A DNA stretch of 64,000 nucleotides from Crossaster papposus (taxonomy: Eukaryota > Echinodermata > Asteroidea > Velatida > Solasteridae), in NCBI GenBank assembly GCA_037893245.1, contig JBAIAA010000119.1, forward strand, positions 496,001 to 560,000, read 5' to 3'. Below are positions 36,501 to 48,300 of this stretch, piece by piece. How positions within the stretch are numbered: the first letter of the stretch is position 1; each line of letters opens with the position of its first letter. Below the pieces are notes generated by a model that saw nothing but the letters and a program-made list of their open reading frames with translations, made no database searches and had not been told where the DNA came from. The position numbers were made by a program, and so were the translations under genes.

Positions 36501-39056
36501 ACCTACCTTGTATCCCTAATCAAGGTATATAATTAAGGATTTATGCCAATATACAGGACTAAGCTAATGCAAGCTGTGCTCAAATTACAGCCTAACCCAG
36601 GGCTAAAATAGTAATGTATAGTAATTGTGTAGTTTAATAGTGTACAGCTTATTATGCAAATTTACCTACTGTAGTCAGTTTCCCTTGTGGTTTATTTGTA
36701 TATTAAAAAATAAAAAGTTGTATCCTCATTGAGGGATCCCCACAATGTTGCTTCCCAAGTTGTATCGTAAAATTAGGCGTGATCCGTGGCCAAACGAAGA
36801 TCTGGTGTTTATGACTATAGGGGGGAGGGGGGAAGGGTGTATTCTGTTTATTCTTGAAAATACATATACTGGATCTGCGAAAGTTAAAAGTTGCGTCACG
36901 TGCGAAGGGTCTAGCCCCCCCTAAAATATTGGCTCTAGAACCACGCTTGCTCCACGCAGCTACACAGTACAGCGGAACTACATAGTTGACGTGCATTTCT
37001 TGTAAACACCCGATGTCATGAGCATTGTACGCTAGAATTAATACTCAAACTACTTAGTAGTTTACTAAGTAAGACTGAGAATAGGATAGACTTAGTACAG
37101 TGACTTACTGTATAGGCACAAGTACTTGGTGTTTGGATTTGAAATGATGGGCATGGTTCTTAGATAATTACACTAGGGAGTTAGGGTTTGAAGCATTAAT
37201 CTTTATTTATTTCACAGCCCAATAGTTGCCAATACTCTTTACTCTGCGAAGTCTAGTCCCCAGTGATTTCTTACCATGCCATCGCAGAGACTGAAGACTG
37301 CCGACGCTGCTGACTGGCCGTTCACGATACCTCGGTAGAAGCAATGTAACGGAGCGCTCGTGTCTAAATCATCCGTGTCCACATCGTCATCGTCCCCCAA
37401 AAATTCCACCACAAAGGACGGCGAATAGAAAGAATTATCCCTCGATAGGTTCAACTGGAACTGCTGGTGGAAAGCTCCTAGCAAGAAAGTTGCTTGAGCC
37501 GGCTCGGCGTCAAAATCGTCTTCCTCGGATTCGGAGTCCAACGAAACCGAAGCGCTCCGTTTCTGGAAATGGCGAGTCCTTCCGTCAGACGACAATGGTA
37601 GCCCAGTGTGGCCATCCAAACGAACCGGTGTCACAATTTCATACTCGGATAATTCCGCCAAACGCTCCGACCCTGCAAACAATAAAACAACGATTCTTCA
37701 TGACAAATATGTTTACATCATTTTCCTATCATAATAAGTTAAAAATATTAAACAATGTTTTTTTTCCTCGTAGAATACGCACCAACCGCACTATGTCATT
37801 TTACGATCCCCGCCATTTCGAATGTACCGTCACGTGCCCAACTTCAAGTGTTCACAAAAGGCGGGAAGACTCATTTAAAAATATAAATAAACGAACGCAC
37901 CCACTGCGTTTCTTTCTCCATAATAGTTTGAACTTTGAAGGAATTGATGGTCCATCTAGATCACTGTGACTGAGTTTATAGTAAACTTTGTGAGTTTATT
38001 ATTCTTCGTGGGCGAGGCGTATGACTATTTCCTGCATATAATAAACTAGACATGAACTTCGTGTTCACACTAAAGTGCGTGCATGTTTTTACAGTATCCC
38101 GACGCTCGAAAATCAAGCACGTGGGTGTCTGTGTTCGGCCGGCTACGGACAATACACACGCGCTTTTGTATAAACTTCCGTTTCACATCATATCTACATA
38201 CAGAGTAAACAAGAAAACAATGCGTGCATAAACACAAATAAACATCGTGTATTAACATACATGTATATTGAAGCGATTCAAGGTTACCATTGAACTGTTC
38301 ATTTGAATCATACCTTAATAAAGTTATAGTACTGGGCAACCATGTACGGGAATTTCTTTTTAAATTCGCGCCCACCAAAAAAGAAATCGCATCGTTGTCG
38401 TTATGTAACGCTTTATACATGTACACACACATGCTTGGTCGTTTATGCATGATTATGCCAACAGATGCTTTGATTAAAACATTTTATGTGCGGATGTGGC
38501 CAAAAACCAGTCAATATCAAAGCGCAATAGAATTTCATTTAATTATTGGTGGTTAACCTATAAAAAACCACCGTGTGCACAAGTGACAATAACAAAAAAT
38601 CAATCAGGTAACCAATTAATAACCAATTAGTAACCAATTAATTTGGGGCTGCGTTAAAGTTTAAACCAAGAATTAATAAAATTATTAAATCATTAAAATA
38701 ATCCACTTTTCTCATCATGATAACACATTTGATGATATAAAATTTTAATTTATAAATTTAGCAATCAGTAATAATTTCTATCACTAGTATTAGTGTAGTA
38801 GTACTAAACATACAGATATAGGCGTTAGTTGAAATATTAGTCTAGTTTTTGGATGAGGATTAAAATGTGTAAGATAAGACACAGTTTACGTTTTAATGCC
38901 AGCAAAAATATTGTTAATCTACTTACCATGAGTTGGCCAATGGACAGATTTGAAGTTAAAACCTTGCACCAAACGAACCGACGCCAAATAAACCAAAACA
39001 AAGGCGGCGAATAGAGTTGTATTGACCAAGGAGGAATAAGAATTGAAGGAACACAT
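30402..39056 (-). CDS. ADAMTS-family metalloprotease, 5' exons only (signal peptide and prodomain), partial
   Basis: Three exons join in phase: 39056-38927 (43 codons + 1 nt), 37672-37275 (398 nt) and 30555-30402 (154 nt, ends +1). The 227 residues begin with a signal peptide (hydrophobic core LFAAFVLVYLASV, residues ~15-27). An ADAMTS prodomain follows: LSEYEIVTPVRLD (~50-62), FQLNLSRDNSFYSPSF with an N-glycosylation site, HCFYRGIVNGQSAASAVFSL (~153-172) with CDGM, then HGLFQTPEGTQYFVEPL (~177-193), HLVYP and a Cys near the end that fits the family's conserved prodomain cysteine. Two acidic stretches are unusual. No RXKR furin site, HEXXHXXGXXH catalytic motif or TSP1 repeat is seen in the window, so the rest lies in further exons to the left, probably outside. 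I cannot assign the ADAMTS subgroup; ADAMTS1/9/20-like is a guess. Confidence 0.85.
30611..30775 (-). mobile_element. M1 MITE, 3'-truncated (ADAMTS-like intron 2)
   Basis: TTAAAGTAGTTTACACCATT, GGCATCCAGCAAAATGATTG, ending CCGAAAAATTGAATTTTATC. Starts 56 bp upstream (in gene sense) of exon 3, which ends at 30555. Confidence 0.65.
32981..33371 (+). mobile_element. M1 MITE, full-length (ADAMTS-like intron 2)
   Basis: TTAA + AGGTAGGATACACCATTGG ... GGTGTATCCATACTACCT + TTAA; core GATCGCCGTCCGGCGATC. Confidence 0.85.
33833..34268. mobile_element. MITE with TCTCCTGTAATC termini
   Basis: Inverted ends TCTCCTGTAATCTGGAAAAA / its inverse ending GATTACAGGAGA, continuing into ACCTAGTAA / TTACTAGGT. 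Inner GAAAAACCTAGCAAG...GCTAGGTTTTTC forms another hairpin. Confidence 0.65.
34331..34766. mobile_element. hAT-like MITE
   Basis: Ends TAGTGCTGGGCGAGTAACT and inverse TAGGGCTGGGTGAGTAATG. Flanking 8-mers TTGCTCAG and ATACTCAG match at 6 of 8 positions, as expected of an aged hAT target duplication. Subterminal ACTCGCGAGTA/TACTCGAGT repeats. No transposase. Confidence 0.6.
35307..35752 (-). mobile_element. M2 MITE with GTGACCCG termini, copy 2
   Basis: GTGACCCGTTCCATCG ... CGATGGAGCGGGTCAC flanked by ATAT on both sides. The body is the inverse of 6752-7191 with moderate divergence. Confidence 0.8.
35753..37274. other. ADAMTS-like intron 2 (5' part)
   Basis: No repeat recognised. A 97-codon minus-strand frame at 36703-36996 is described in the findings; nothing supports it as an exon of this gene. 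Confidence 0.35.
37275..37672 (-). CDS. ADAMTS-like exon 2: prodomain first part
   Basis: Acceptor TATTGTTTGCAG, donor GGCATG|GTAAGA, 398 nt, phase 1 to 0. Contains YEIVTPVRL near the start, two acidic stretches (SESEEDDFDAE and GDDDDVDTDD), and the cysteine motif HCFYRG...SLCDGM typical of ADAMTS prodomains. Confidence 0.88.
38927..39056 (-). CDS. ADAMTS-like exon 1: start codon and signal peptide
   Basis: ATG at 39056 (minus strand), 43 codons plus 1 nt, donor CATG|GTAAGT at 38926. Encodes a classic secretory leader: short polar N-region, hydrophobic LFAAFVLVYLA, then a small-residue region near SVRLVQG where cleavage is likely. The split Gly codon is completed by the next exon. Too short to stand out as an open frame; recognised from the donor and phase. 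Confidence 0.75.
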
Positions 39057-39600
39057 GGCTAAAGAATCATTGAAGGTTCTAAATAAAAACCAACATCAGA
39101 CATTCACTTCATCGGCTTGATAGGAAGGAGAAAAAGGGGGCTCTATAAGATCCAGGGTGTAGAGTCTACGTAGTTAATTCCCAGTCCCAGAGTCAAATTG
39201 ATCAGCTGGGTGGATGGCCAAGAGCCAAACTTGGAAATTCCTGGGCACCGGTCCAAGTCGCCCGTTGTCGATTGACTGAGTACCTGACCGACGAATGACC
39301 GGCAAATTTGTAGGCTCGTCGTTACAGCCGTACTACCCACTACTACTGCATGAACTGTACTGCGATTGCGGCTGTACACAAAACATACACTAAACATACA
39401 CCCTTCCAAATTCCGGTGCATGCGGTGACACACTTGACTGATAGAAGCCCTGGGCACATAAAAGAGTTCGAGACAGTGTATTGGAGATTACGCGCAGCAG
39501 TGATTGTGTATACGCATGTATCACCGTGCATTCGGCCAATGAGCGTACGGAATCCCGTGGTTAAATATATACACAAACTGTTACACGTAGTTTTACGAGT

Positions 39601-39617
39601 GCACCCCCCCTCCCCCC

Positions 39618-39655
<38 letters not shown>
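39601..39655. repeat. Poly(C) tract upstream of the ADAMTS-like gene
   Basis: C-only except for one T and one A near its start; likely unstable and error-prone in assembly. Confidence 0.9.
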
Positions 39656-41719
39656 ACGCACGCTAAGCCCGCCAAAGCATTTCTTTCCGGTTTTGTTTGG
39701 AGGAATAACACGAATTGTATTGTCACTGTGTGAATTAGGTGAGACTTCTTTTACCCCCCACCTGCACCGTTTTTGTGACAATCTATCTACAGCCTTTTGT
39801 TTGCTTTTGTTCAAAACCAGAAAATAAATGCAGGTACAAGTGTACCATTTGCCAGTTGTGCATTATCCGTTTGAAGCAGCAAAAATTATCAAAATCTAAA
39901 AAGAATGGTGCTTGACAACCTGACGAAGTTTTAGAAAAGTGATCCGAGAAAATGATACATGCAGACATTTTTCGATTTTGAACCAACTTAACCGGTACTG
40001 TATACAGACTTGTCAAAAATTTGCCTCTTGAGACGCATATTTTGGAGTTCTTTTATTCATTTCTTCAAAATGACAGCATACAAACAATTTCACATAAGTT
40101 TAGAGCTATCAAGTAAGCTTTTGGACAATAATTTATTGTTACTTTTTGTATTGTTGCAAAAGGTTTACTTTTCTTGTAGATCAAAGACCCAACTGTAATT
40201 TGACGTATAGTTGCACAAAATTGACGACAAGTAATGCAAAATGTTCCAACTCAGCCTGAATTTGTTGCCATAGAAACATTATATGCGAATATACTTGCAT
40301 ATTATTAACAACAGGTATCTTCACAATTTTTTTTATTGTATAGAGGATTACGGATCGAATAAATACAGAACAACAAATTAGGTTATATTTTTAGTGAGAT
40401 AGTCTTAGCTTTTCACCATCAAAACAAAACAACAACAACAACAACAACAACAAAACTTGGGGAATACATTTCAGAGCCTATTTCTTTAATTAAAAACTTG
40501 AAGGATATTGCACTGTATATACAGTCATGTCAATGAGCTACAGTTATCAGCGATTTGGTTCTTGATAATTGATAAATATTTGCCGATACATTTTGGACAT
40601 TGGAATTTTCGATATCATTTCCAGACTTTACATCGTTGACTATAGGTGGGATAAGCTTTTACAATTAAGATATTTCGCCCAAAATACGCACTTATAAGAT
40701 TGTATGACAGCCACTGGGTGTAGGGGTCGAAACGCCATACTGAGGGTACAAGTACAACTGATAATGTCACTATTTAAAGTCGATGCAGGCGTTTTACTTT
40801 TTTGGCGAAAAGCCGTTATACATGTAATATGAATTGTTGCGTCATCTAAAAATAGCTACGCGGTGAAGTGCGTCGTGATCTATTTTAGTCGCCGGCGGCT
40901 ACCTGACCTACAATTTAGACGTCTGGGCATAAAAAAAAACGATCAGGGCAGGGAACCAGACAATTCCACTTGATCGCTTGTGTCAGCAGTACATGCACAA
41001 CATTAACAACACATGTACCAAGATCGAATTTGTAAGGTTGCATGCCTTATGCCTAAGTTGCTCAAACATAATAATTATTCAGGGGTCATGTTGTATCTAT
41101 TTGTATAATGACCAATGCATTTTCTGTCCCTTTTTTCGAACTTCTTTTCTAGGTTTAAGGTTTCCATTAAATTATAAATCTGGCCCACTCAGTCTCATTT
41201 TTTTAAATCAAGAAAAGTTGTTCTTAATGTTATCTTTTCCATTAATATAATCTTTTCGTTGCTGTAATAATTTGGTGTATGTTCGCTATAGTTACGTGTG
41301 ATCTGTTTCATTCAAGTATACTCAGGGCTAGAGTTAACATTTTGTGCAAACATGAATCAAAACTGTCAAATTATGAAATACCTTACTTGACTGAATATAA
41401 GTTAATGATATATATTAAATGTAGTCTCAAGCCCCATGTGAATTCATGACCTCCAATTTACCAAATTTTAGTTTGTTCACGTTTTGTTTGCATCGGCTAT
41501 ACATCCGCGAATGTCTGAAGTGGAGTAAGAAACCATATAAGATCAGCATTAGGTCTTAGGTGTTTTTTTCCAGCTTTAAGTTCTATGAACATAAACTACC
41601 AACAGGTCAATGTAACAACATTTGTTAGTACACAACACTGCTAACCTCTATTCATTTCTAAAAATTAACAGGCAAATGGTGTTACCTTTTGTCTAGAGGG
41701 TTGATACATCCATCTGTTC

Positions 41720-42010
41720 CGTGGTCTATGATACAACTTATCGTAACCAACGATAATGTATCACCAACAGAAAATGTCACACAAATTGACCGATATCACT
41801 ATTATACCCGATAATGTAACAACAATGACTAGTAGTACTAGTATAGTAAACGACGGTCAATTACATTATCGGTTAGGACCGATACTTTAACGATACTTTT
41901 GAAGTGTGGTATACATTTTACTACACTGTACGGTAATTTTCATAATCGGTTAGTGATATACCGGTAGTATCGGTAAATTTATGTGACATTATCCGTTAGT
42001 GATACATTGT
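41720..42010. repeat. Tandem/inverted array of CCGATAATGTAAC words
   Basis: CGATAATGTATCAC, CCGATAATGTAAC on the left; TTACATTATCGG, GACATTATCCG and CGGTTAGTGATA on the right. A 12-bp perfect inverted pair is 41808-41819 / 41861-41872 around an ACTAGTAGTACTAGT centre. Confidence 0.6.
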
Positions 42011-43367
42011 CCATTAGTGATATTATATTTCGTCTGGTGATGTTTTTTGCATGCATGTTTTCATTTTATGCAACCCAAAAAAATAAAATAATGATGGGCT
42101 TCCATTTGTTAACCTTGGTTACCTTACAACCACCTAACTCCCGGCGTCAAAAAAGTATTCGGAAAACTTCGGACATTTTTTGGGAACTTAAGGTATCCTC
42201 CTTTTTTTCTCCTCACGTGACAGCGAGAATGGCAAAGCCACGGTGCCCGAAGATTTGAAAACCTCACAAGCTAAGACGGCCATTCAAGCTCACATATCAC
42301 CCACGTACCTACGCCACACTGTTGCTGTTTTAAAACATTTTTATCACATGTTGTAGACACTGCAAATATACATAATATATAATTTGTTTACATTACATAA
42401 CATTTCATTTAAATTTAATGTCAACCAAAAATATTGTACCTTGTCTATTAGTATGATTACAAAATACACGGTATTATACTAAATTCCGTTAAAACACAGA
42501 CATTTGAAGGGGACATTTATATTTTAACATTGAAAGTTCTGTAAAAAAAATTAGAACAATTCCAGATTATGTTTCTTTACAGTCATGCTTTGGAAATCAA
42601 GGATTCACCCGTACCGGACTTGGCCGGGCGCGCCAGTCGCGCCCATGATATCCAACTTGGTGACAACAGGTGGCGCTATACTTCCTTAATGAACATTCGA
42701 TTCTGGCGCAACTCGGTGCTCAGGTTGTTTATTTGGGTACACAGCTAGCTGCATATTAGTTTTTACTCAAATGTTTACATGTACCATGGAGAAATATGTG
42801 CGCGATTTGGCTGAGAATCCCCCCCCAACCATATTATTATATAAACCCTTTTTTTTTGGGGGGGGGGGGGGGGGGGGTAAAGTTAGTTAGGACGCCAATG
42901 AGGATGCCCATCAGTTTCAAATGGATTTTATAGCTGTAAGATTTTGCTTGTTCACCATTATTAGCACGAAAATTGCACGATTATAATTTATTATGAAAAC
43001 AAAAATGGGCGTAATTGCGCATACATTTTTGAACATGCCCTCTATTGTACATGTACAGATTATGCCCACCCTCTCCCCCGCCCCCTCCTCCCACCCCTCC
43101 CTATATTGTTGCCAATACATCGCCATCCTTGGTAAAGGTCTACTTCGTGGTAAAAACGACCCACCCCTTCACCGCAATCATGCCAGGAAAGCAGTTGTAT
43201 TCTGAACCAAAAAAACGAAAATCACACAAATAAGCGGCCCACATTAAGAAAAACGATTATAAATTCCTAAATAGATTTGTCGTTGCCCGCGGCCGCACGG
43301 CCAATTTGAAAGAAAAAAAGATCCCACTGTTTGACTCTTGGCCAGTTTAATTTCTACCTCCTTTTGA

Positions 43368-43514
43368 TCGCTGGTACTCTATTTCGAATCGCTGTAGCGT
43401 GCTACGAAAATTTGGCTTGACGGTAGAATACCAGCGACAAATAGTTTTGTTGTGGAATTCGTAATTCGGAACAACATACACGAATTACACGATGAGGTGT
43501 CTGTAAATGTTCAG
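43368..43514 (+). promoter_or_regulatory. CEP83: Probable CEP83 promoter-proximal region and non-coding exon 1 end
   Basis: A good splice donor, TTCAG|GTAAGG at 43515, follows a relatively CpG-rich stretch, with a CCAAT box at 43301-43305 and GTTGCC (half of an RFX X-box) at 43282-43287. Spliced to 45171, any ATG in this exon is closed by a stop before or overlapping the main ATG (for example ATG at 43507 ends at a TGA inside the coding exon, out of frame), which fits a non-coding leader. A 14-bp inverted repeat with one mismatch (43368-43381 / 43424-43437) lies here. The transcription start is not determinable from sequence. Confidence 0.4.
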
Positions 43515-43742
43515 GTAAGGTTTAAAAAGTAAACAAAATCATTGTGTTTTTGTTTTTTACAAAAGTAATATTATTTCTGAAGCTCAGAGATTGTGCACAG
43601 ACGTTGTTAAATTTGTACTGGTATAGTTGAATAGCATTCTTATTCCTCCATGGTTTAGAGTGATCTGCAGAGTGCAGTAATTTGGGTGAGTTAATCTAAC
43701 GCCGGTGCGGTATCGACAGTGCAGTGAATTACATGTACAGAC

Positions 43743-44636
43743 GTTTTCCTAGTTCCGGATCTCAAAAAATATTCAGGCTGTTTTCGGCAAGTCTAATCCT
43801 CGAAATTCGAATGAAATAGGTTTAGTAGTTTACCTTGAGTGATGGAGAAATTACAGTGTTTGTTTCCATATTTATGCTCTTCTTATTTCGAAAATTTGAC
43901 GTCAGAAGTACCGACATCACTTTTCCTTTTGCGGATCGGTTTAACCAATTCCGGATCGTGTAAAAAACTGCTTCGTAGTCGTACATGAAAAATAATCACG
44001 CTAAACCAACCCGAATCATGCCTGTATTTCTGATAAAGTATTCATTAACCCTAACTCCTTACACAACAAAGGAAGTTGGAGGATTTTGAAGGAATTGTAT
44101 TGTTCAATAACAATGGTGAGGGAGTTAGGGTTAATTTATATAAATACAGTTTAAAATACATTTAAAATACTTCCAATAAAGTTTTTAAAAAAGACTTGCA
44201 AGGAAATGTTTTGAAATGTTATGTCCGTGTAGCGTGCGCGACCGTACCGTGTGTGGCGCGGCAACGAGCCGATAAACGTTGACCATCACCTCGCAGAACA
44301 CGTCATATGAAATCGCTTGCACGCGTGTAGTTGATGCATGTTTTTTACGCGCGATCCGGAACTAGGAAAAGATATACGTTCAGTTTTTGGCAGATATTTT
44401 AATACTGGAGACTTTTAGACTTATTTTTACTCAACAAATAATCGATGCATGAGTTTTATACAACTGTAGACTACAAAAAGGCATAAATAAAATCAAACGT
44501 TTTGAGTGACATGTCGCAGAATATTTGTTTGTGGTTTTGCGGCTCCCGTGATTTCTACAAACCGTCCAAACATGTCAAAGTACGAGTCGAAATTTGAAGC
44601 GATCCGGAACTCGGAAAAATCCGGAACTAGGAAAAC
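43743..44636. mobile_element. DNA element with CCGGAT inverted termini in CEP83 intron 1
   Basis: Perfect 18-bp ends GTTTTCCTAGTTCCGGAT / ATCCGGAACTAGGAAAAC, 894 bp apart. Further ATCCGGAACT copies near 44350 and 44602 and AATTCCGGATC near 43950 are subterminal repeats. No transposase frame. Confidence 0.65.
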
Positions 44637-45170
44637 AACTGTACTTCCAAAAACCGTGTGGGTGCTGCGCTATACTACTGACTGTACTGAACGCCACACA
44701 CCGTGTGACACCGGCTGATTGGTTGAATAGTCCTAAGCCAAACTTGTTTTCCCGCATTCTGCTGTCCAAGGAACTGTAGCAGTTTGCAATTGTATGAAAG
44801 TAACAAATGCCGTTGAAACAATCTAGAGACATCAGACAGTGTGTACAGCTGTGTAGTTTGTACAGACATGACTGACTACACAGTCTACAGTACAGTTTAA
44901 TGCTGCCGATCTCCCTAGCTGACAATAATTTGCGATAATGCACGCGCAACTTGAGTTAACGACGGCTTTTGGTGTCTGTTATGAACATTATGTCAGTCAT
45001 GTCTGTACAAATGCACAGCTGTACGCACTCCTAAAAACTACGAAGAAAACCTTGCTCGGCGATTGGTAAAACCCGGTAAAAAGCCCAGTATCCTTTGAAT
45101 GGGTTAGTGTTAGGGAATTTTTATTAAATTTATTAAATTTCTGTATTTACCCAATTTCTCACAATGACAG

Positions 45171-45373
45171 GAGACCGACATTGTCACCATGGCGACACTG
45201 GGACCGAGTCTCTTCCCAACCATGACATCGGTGGGACTCGAGGAGGCGGGCTTATCGCAGACCTTACCCAAACTGGCCAATGAGGGAGCCCTTCAGAAGA
45301 TGCTTACGGATGAGCGCATGCGCTGTGAGACGCATAAGACCAACTACCAGACCTTGAAGGCTGAACACACAAA
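45171..45373 (+). CDS. CEP83: CEP83 first coding exon (residues 1-61)
   Basis: The acceptor AATGACAG ends at 45170 behind a T/C-rich tract. The ATG at 45189 lies in TCACCATGG and the donor is AAA|GTTAAC at 45374, so the exon ends in phase 2 with a split Lys codon. Bases 45171-45188 are untranslated on this model. The conserved CEP83 N-terminal block ([19 protein letters not shown]) lies here. Reading through the donor meets a stop within a few codons, which supports the splice. Confidence 0.9.
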
Positions 45374-48300
45374 GTTAACACAACTCTATTGAAAATGTCA
45401 AAATAGTCGATACCACTTAGAATCTATTTGGATTACTAACATACATAATTATGTAAATTAACTTCATCGGACAGAAACTAGTTTTAAAATGATTTAGAAT
45501 GAAAGTTCATTCAGTTGAAAAGAGCGACTTTTTGAAGTGATTCTTATTTCATAGTCGTTTTTGATCTGATACCTAGTTTTAATATTTTTGAAACTAGAAA
45601 ACTTGTTTAAGATAACTAGTTTGCGATAACACCATGTGATAATTCTTTTTAGTGAGGTGTGTTGGTTCTGAAAAGAACCAGAGGGAACTTAATGGTTTGG
45701 ACAGTAATAAGATAAGTAGTTTGTGATTGCACCATGTGGTAATTTTTCTTTGTAAGATGTGCGGTTCTGAAAAGAACCAGACAGAACTTGTTAGCTTGGA
45801 TGAAGAACCGATGTTTTTACTGGCAAAAGTATTTCAATTGGATTGCTAGAATTTCAATTGGATTGCTAGTACTTCAATTTGATTGCTAGTACTTCAATTT
45901 GATTGCTAGTACTTCAATTTGGATTGCTAGTACTTCAATTTGATTGCTAGTACTTCAATTTGGATTGCTAGTATTTCAATTGGATTGCTAGTACTTCAAT
46001 TTGATTGCTAGTACTTCAATTTGATTGCTAGTACTTCAATTTGATTGCTAGTACTTCAATTTGATTGCTAGTACTTCAATTGGATTGCTAGTATTTCAAT
46101 TGGATTGCTAGTACTTCAATTGGATTGCTAGTACTTCAATTGGATTGCTAGTATTTCAATTGGATTGCTAGTATTTCAATTGGATTGCTAGTACTTCAAT
46201 TGGATTGCTAGTACTTCAATTGGATTGCTAGTATTTCAATTGGATTGCTAGTATTTCAATTGGATTGCTAGTACTTCAATTTGATTGCTAGTACTTCAAT
46301 TTGGATTGCTAGTATTTCAATTGGATTGCTAGTACTTCAATTTGATTGCTAGTACTTCAATTTGATTGCTAGTACTTCAATTTGATTGCTAGTACTTCAA
46401 TTTGGATTGCTAGTACTTCAATTTGATTGCTAGTACTTCAATTTGGATTGCTAGTATTTCAATTGGATTGCTAGTACTTCAATTTGATTGCTAGTACTTC
46501 AATTTGATTGCTAGTACTTCAATTTGATTGCTAGTACTTCAATTGGATTGCTAGTATTTCAATTGGATTGCTAGTACTTCAATTTGATTGCTAGTACTTC
46601 AATTTGATTGCTAGTACTTCAATTGGATTGCTAGTATTTCAATTGGATTGCTAGTATTTCAATTGGATTGCTAGTACTTCAATTTGATTGCTAGTACTTC
46701 AATTTGGATTGCTAGTATTTCAATTGGATTGCTAGTACTTCAATTTGATTGCTAGTACTTCAATTTGATTGCTAGTACTTCATTTTGGATTGCTAGTATT
46801 TCAATTGGATTGCTAGTATTTCAATTGGATTGCTAGTACTTCAATTTGATTGCTAGTACTTCAATTTGATTGCTAGTACTTCATTTTGGATTGCTAGTAT
46901 TTCAATTGGATTGCTAGTATTTCAATTGGATTGCTAGTACTTCAATTGGATTGCTAGTACTTCAATTGGATTGCTAGTACTTCAATTGGATTGCTAGTAT
47001 TTCAATTGGATTGCTAGTATTTCAATTGGATTGCTAGTACTTCAATTGGATTGCTAGTACTTCAATTGGATTGCTAGTATTTCAATTGGATTGCTAGTAC
47101 TTCAATTGGATTGCTAGTACTTCAATTGGATTGCTAGTATTTCAATTGGATTGCTAGTATTTCAATTGGATTGCTAGTATTTCAATTGGATTGCTAGTAC
47201 TTCAATTGGATTGCTAGTATTTCAATTGGATTGTTAGTATTTCAATTGGATTGCTAGTATTTCAATTGGATTGCTAGTATTGTGCAGTGATCATCTCAAA
47301 TGAATGTTGGGTCTGTTTTGGTTATTTCAAGGATTCAAGATGATTATCGTCGTTTACAGCGAGACCTTGAGCAGACCAAGGAGGAGAGTGGAACCATGGA
47401 GAGCCGATTCCAGTCACTGATGGCCCGAGCTAGTAAGGAACTAGCTGAGAAAATCACAGAATTAGAAGAAGTCAAAACACAGGTCAGCCTTGTCAAGTAC
47501 ACATTCAAATTTGTTAACGCATCACTTTGTTCTTGTGTACAACATTTTTTGGAGGGTCAAGTTATATTTTCCAAGTTCTCCTGATTCAACTAAGATTAAT
47601 TTCCTGGGCTGTTACCTTAACCCAATATCCTTTAATTTGCGACAGATAACCATACCTCGTAAGACTCAAAGAATCTATTTCGTAAACAAAACCTTGGAGA
47701 GCTATTCACCTATAGAAATTGCCCTGTAGAGACCTATTCACTCCCATGGTCTCCATTGTGTTCAGGTCTCCACAGGGTAGCGTTTTTGGATAACTAGTTT
47801 TTGTTAAGGTGTTTGCAAGGAATGTTTACTCACGTACATAAGTTTCACAGAGTTGGAAAGATTGTTTCAAATTTCAGATTCAAATTTTTGGGGATAAAAA
47901 GTGATATCTTTTTCCATAACCGCAGTCCTTTGAAGTGAAAGGTTTTTAAAAATGCATTATACTATCCAAAGCTGCTGTACTTCTTACCAAGTAAGTTTTC
48001 ATTGCCATTAATTTTTGGAGTAATTACCAAACGTATACGATCCCTTTAACAGTTAGAAATGTTTAACTATTGCAAGTGGTTTCATTTGTAGGCAATCACG
48101 TCTGAGAAACTTGAAGTGATAAAGGTTCAGATAGCTCAGAGTCTTGAGGAACCATTCAGGGAGCGCTTCAGTAAACTAGAGGAGGAACTTGAACACTACC
48201 GCAATGAGTACAACAAGCTACGCTATGAACACTCATTCCTTAAGTCAGAGTATGAGCACGAGACAACAGAGCACAAGAGAGTTATTGAGGAGATGAAACT

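Larger units (their letters stand above)
39057..43300. other. Intergenic region between ADAMTS-like gene and CEP83
   Basis: Contains a ~55-bp C-rich tract (39601-39655), an (AAC)n tract (40430-40452), a tandem/inverted GATAATGTAAC array (41720-42010), a CpG-rich patch CCGGGCGCGCCAGTCGCGCC near 42627 and a G run (42851-42877). Promoters of both genes should lie within or near it. Confidence 0.5.

Noticed and set aside
37490-37969. 159-codon plus-strand frame
   Set aside because: Antisense shadow of ADAMTS-like exon 2, which has matching splice sites and family motifs on the minus strand.
39343-39733. Frames of 127 codons on both strands near 39.5 kb
   Set aside because: They are held open by the poly(C) tract and have no family resemblance.
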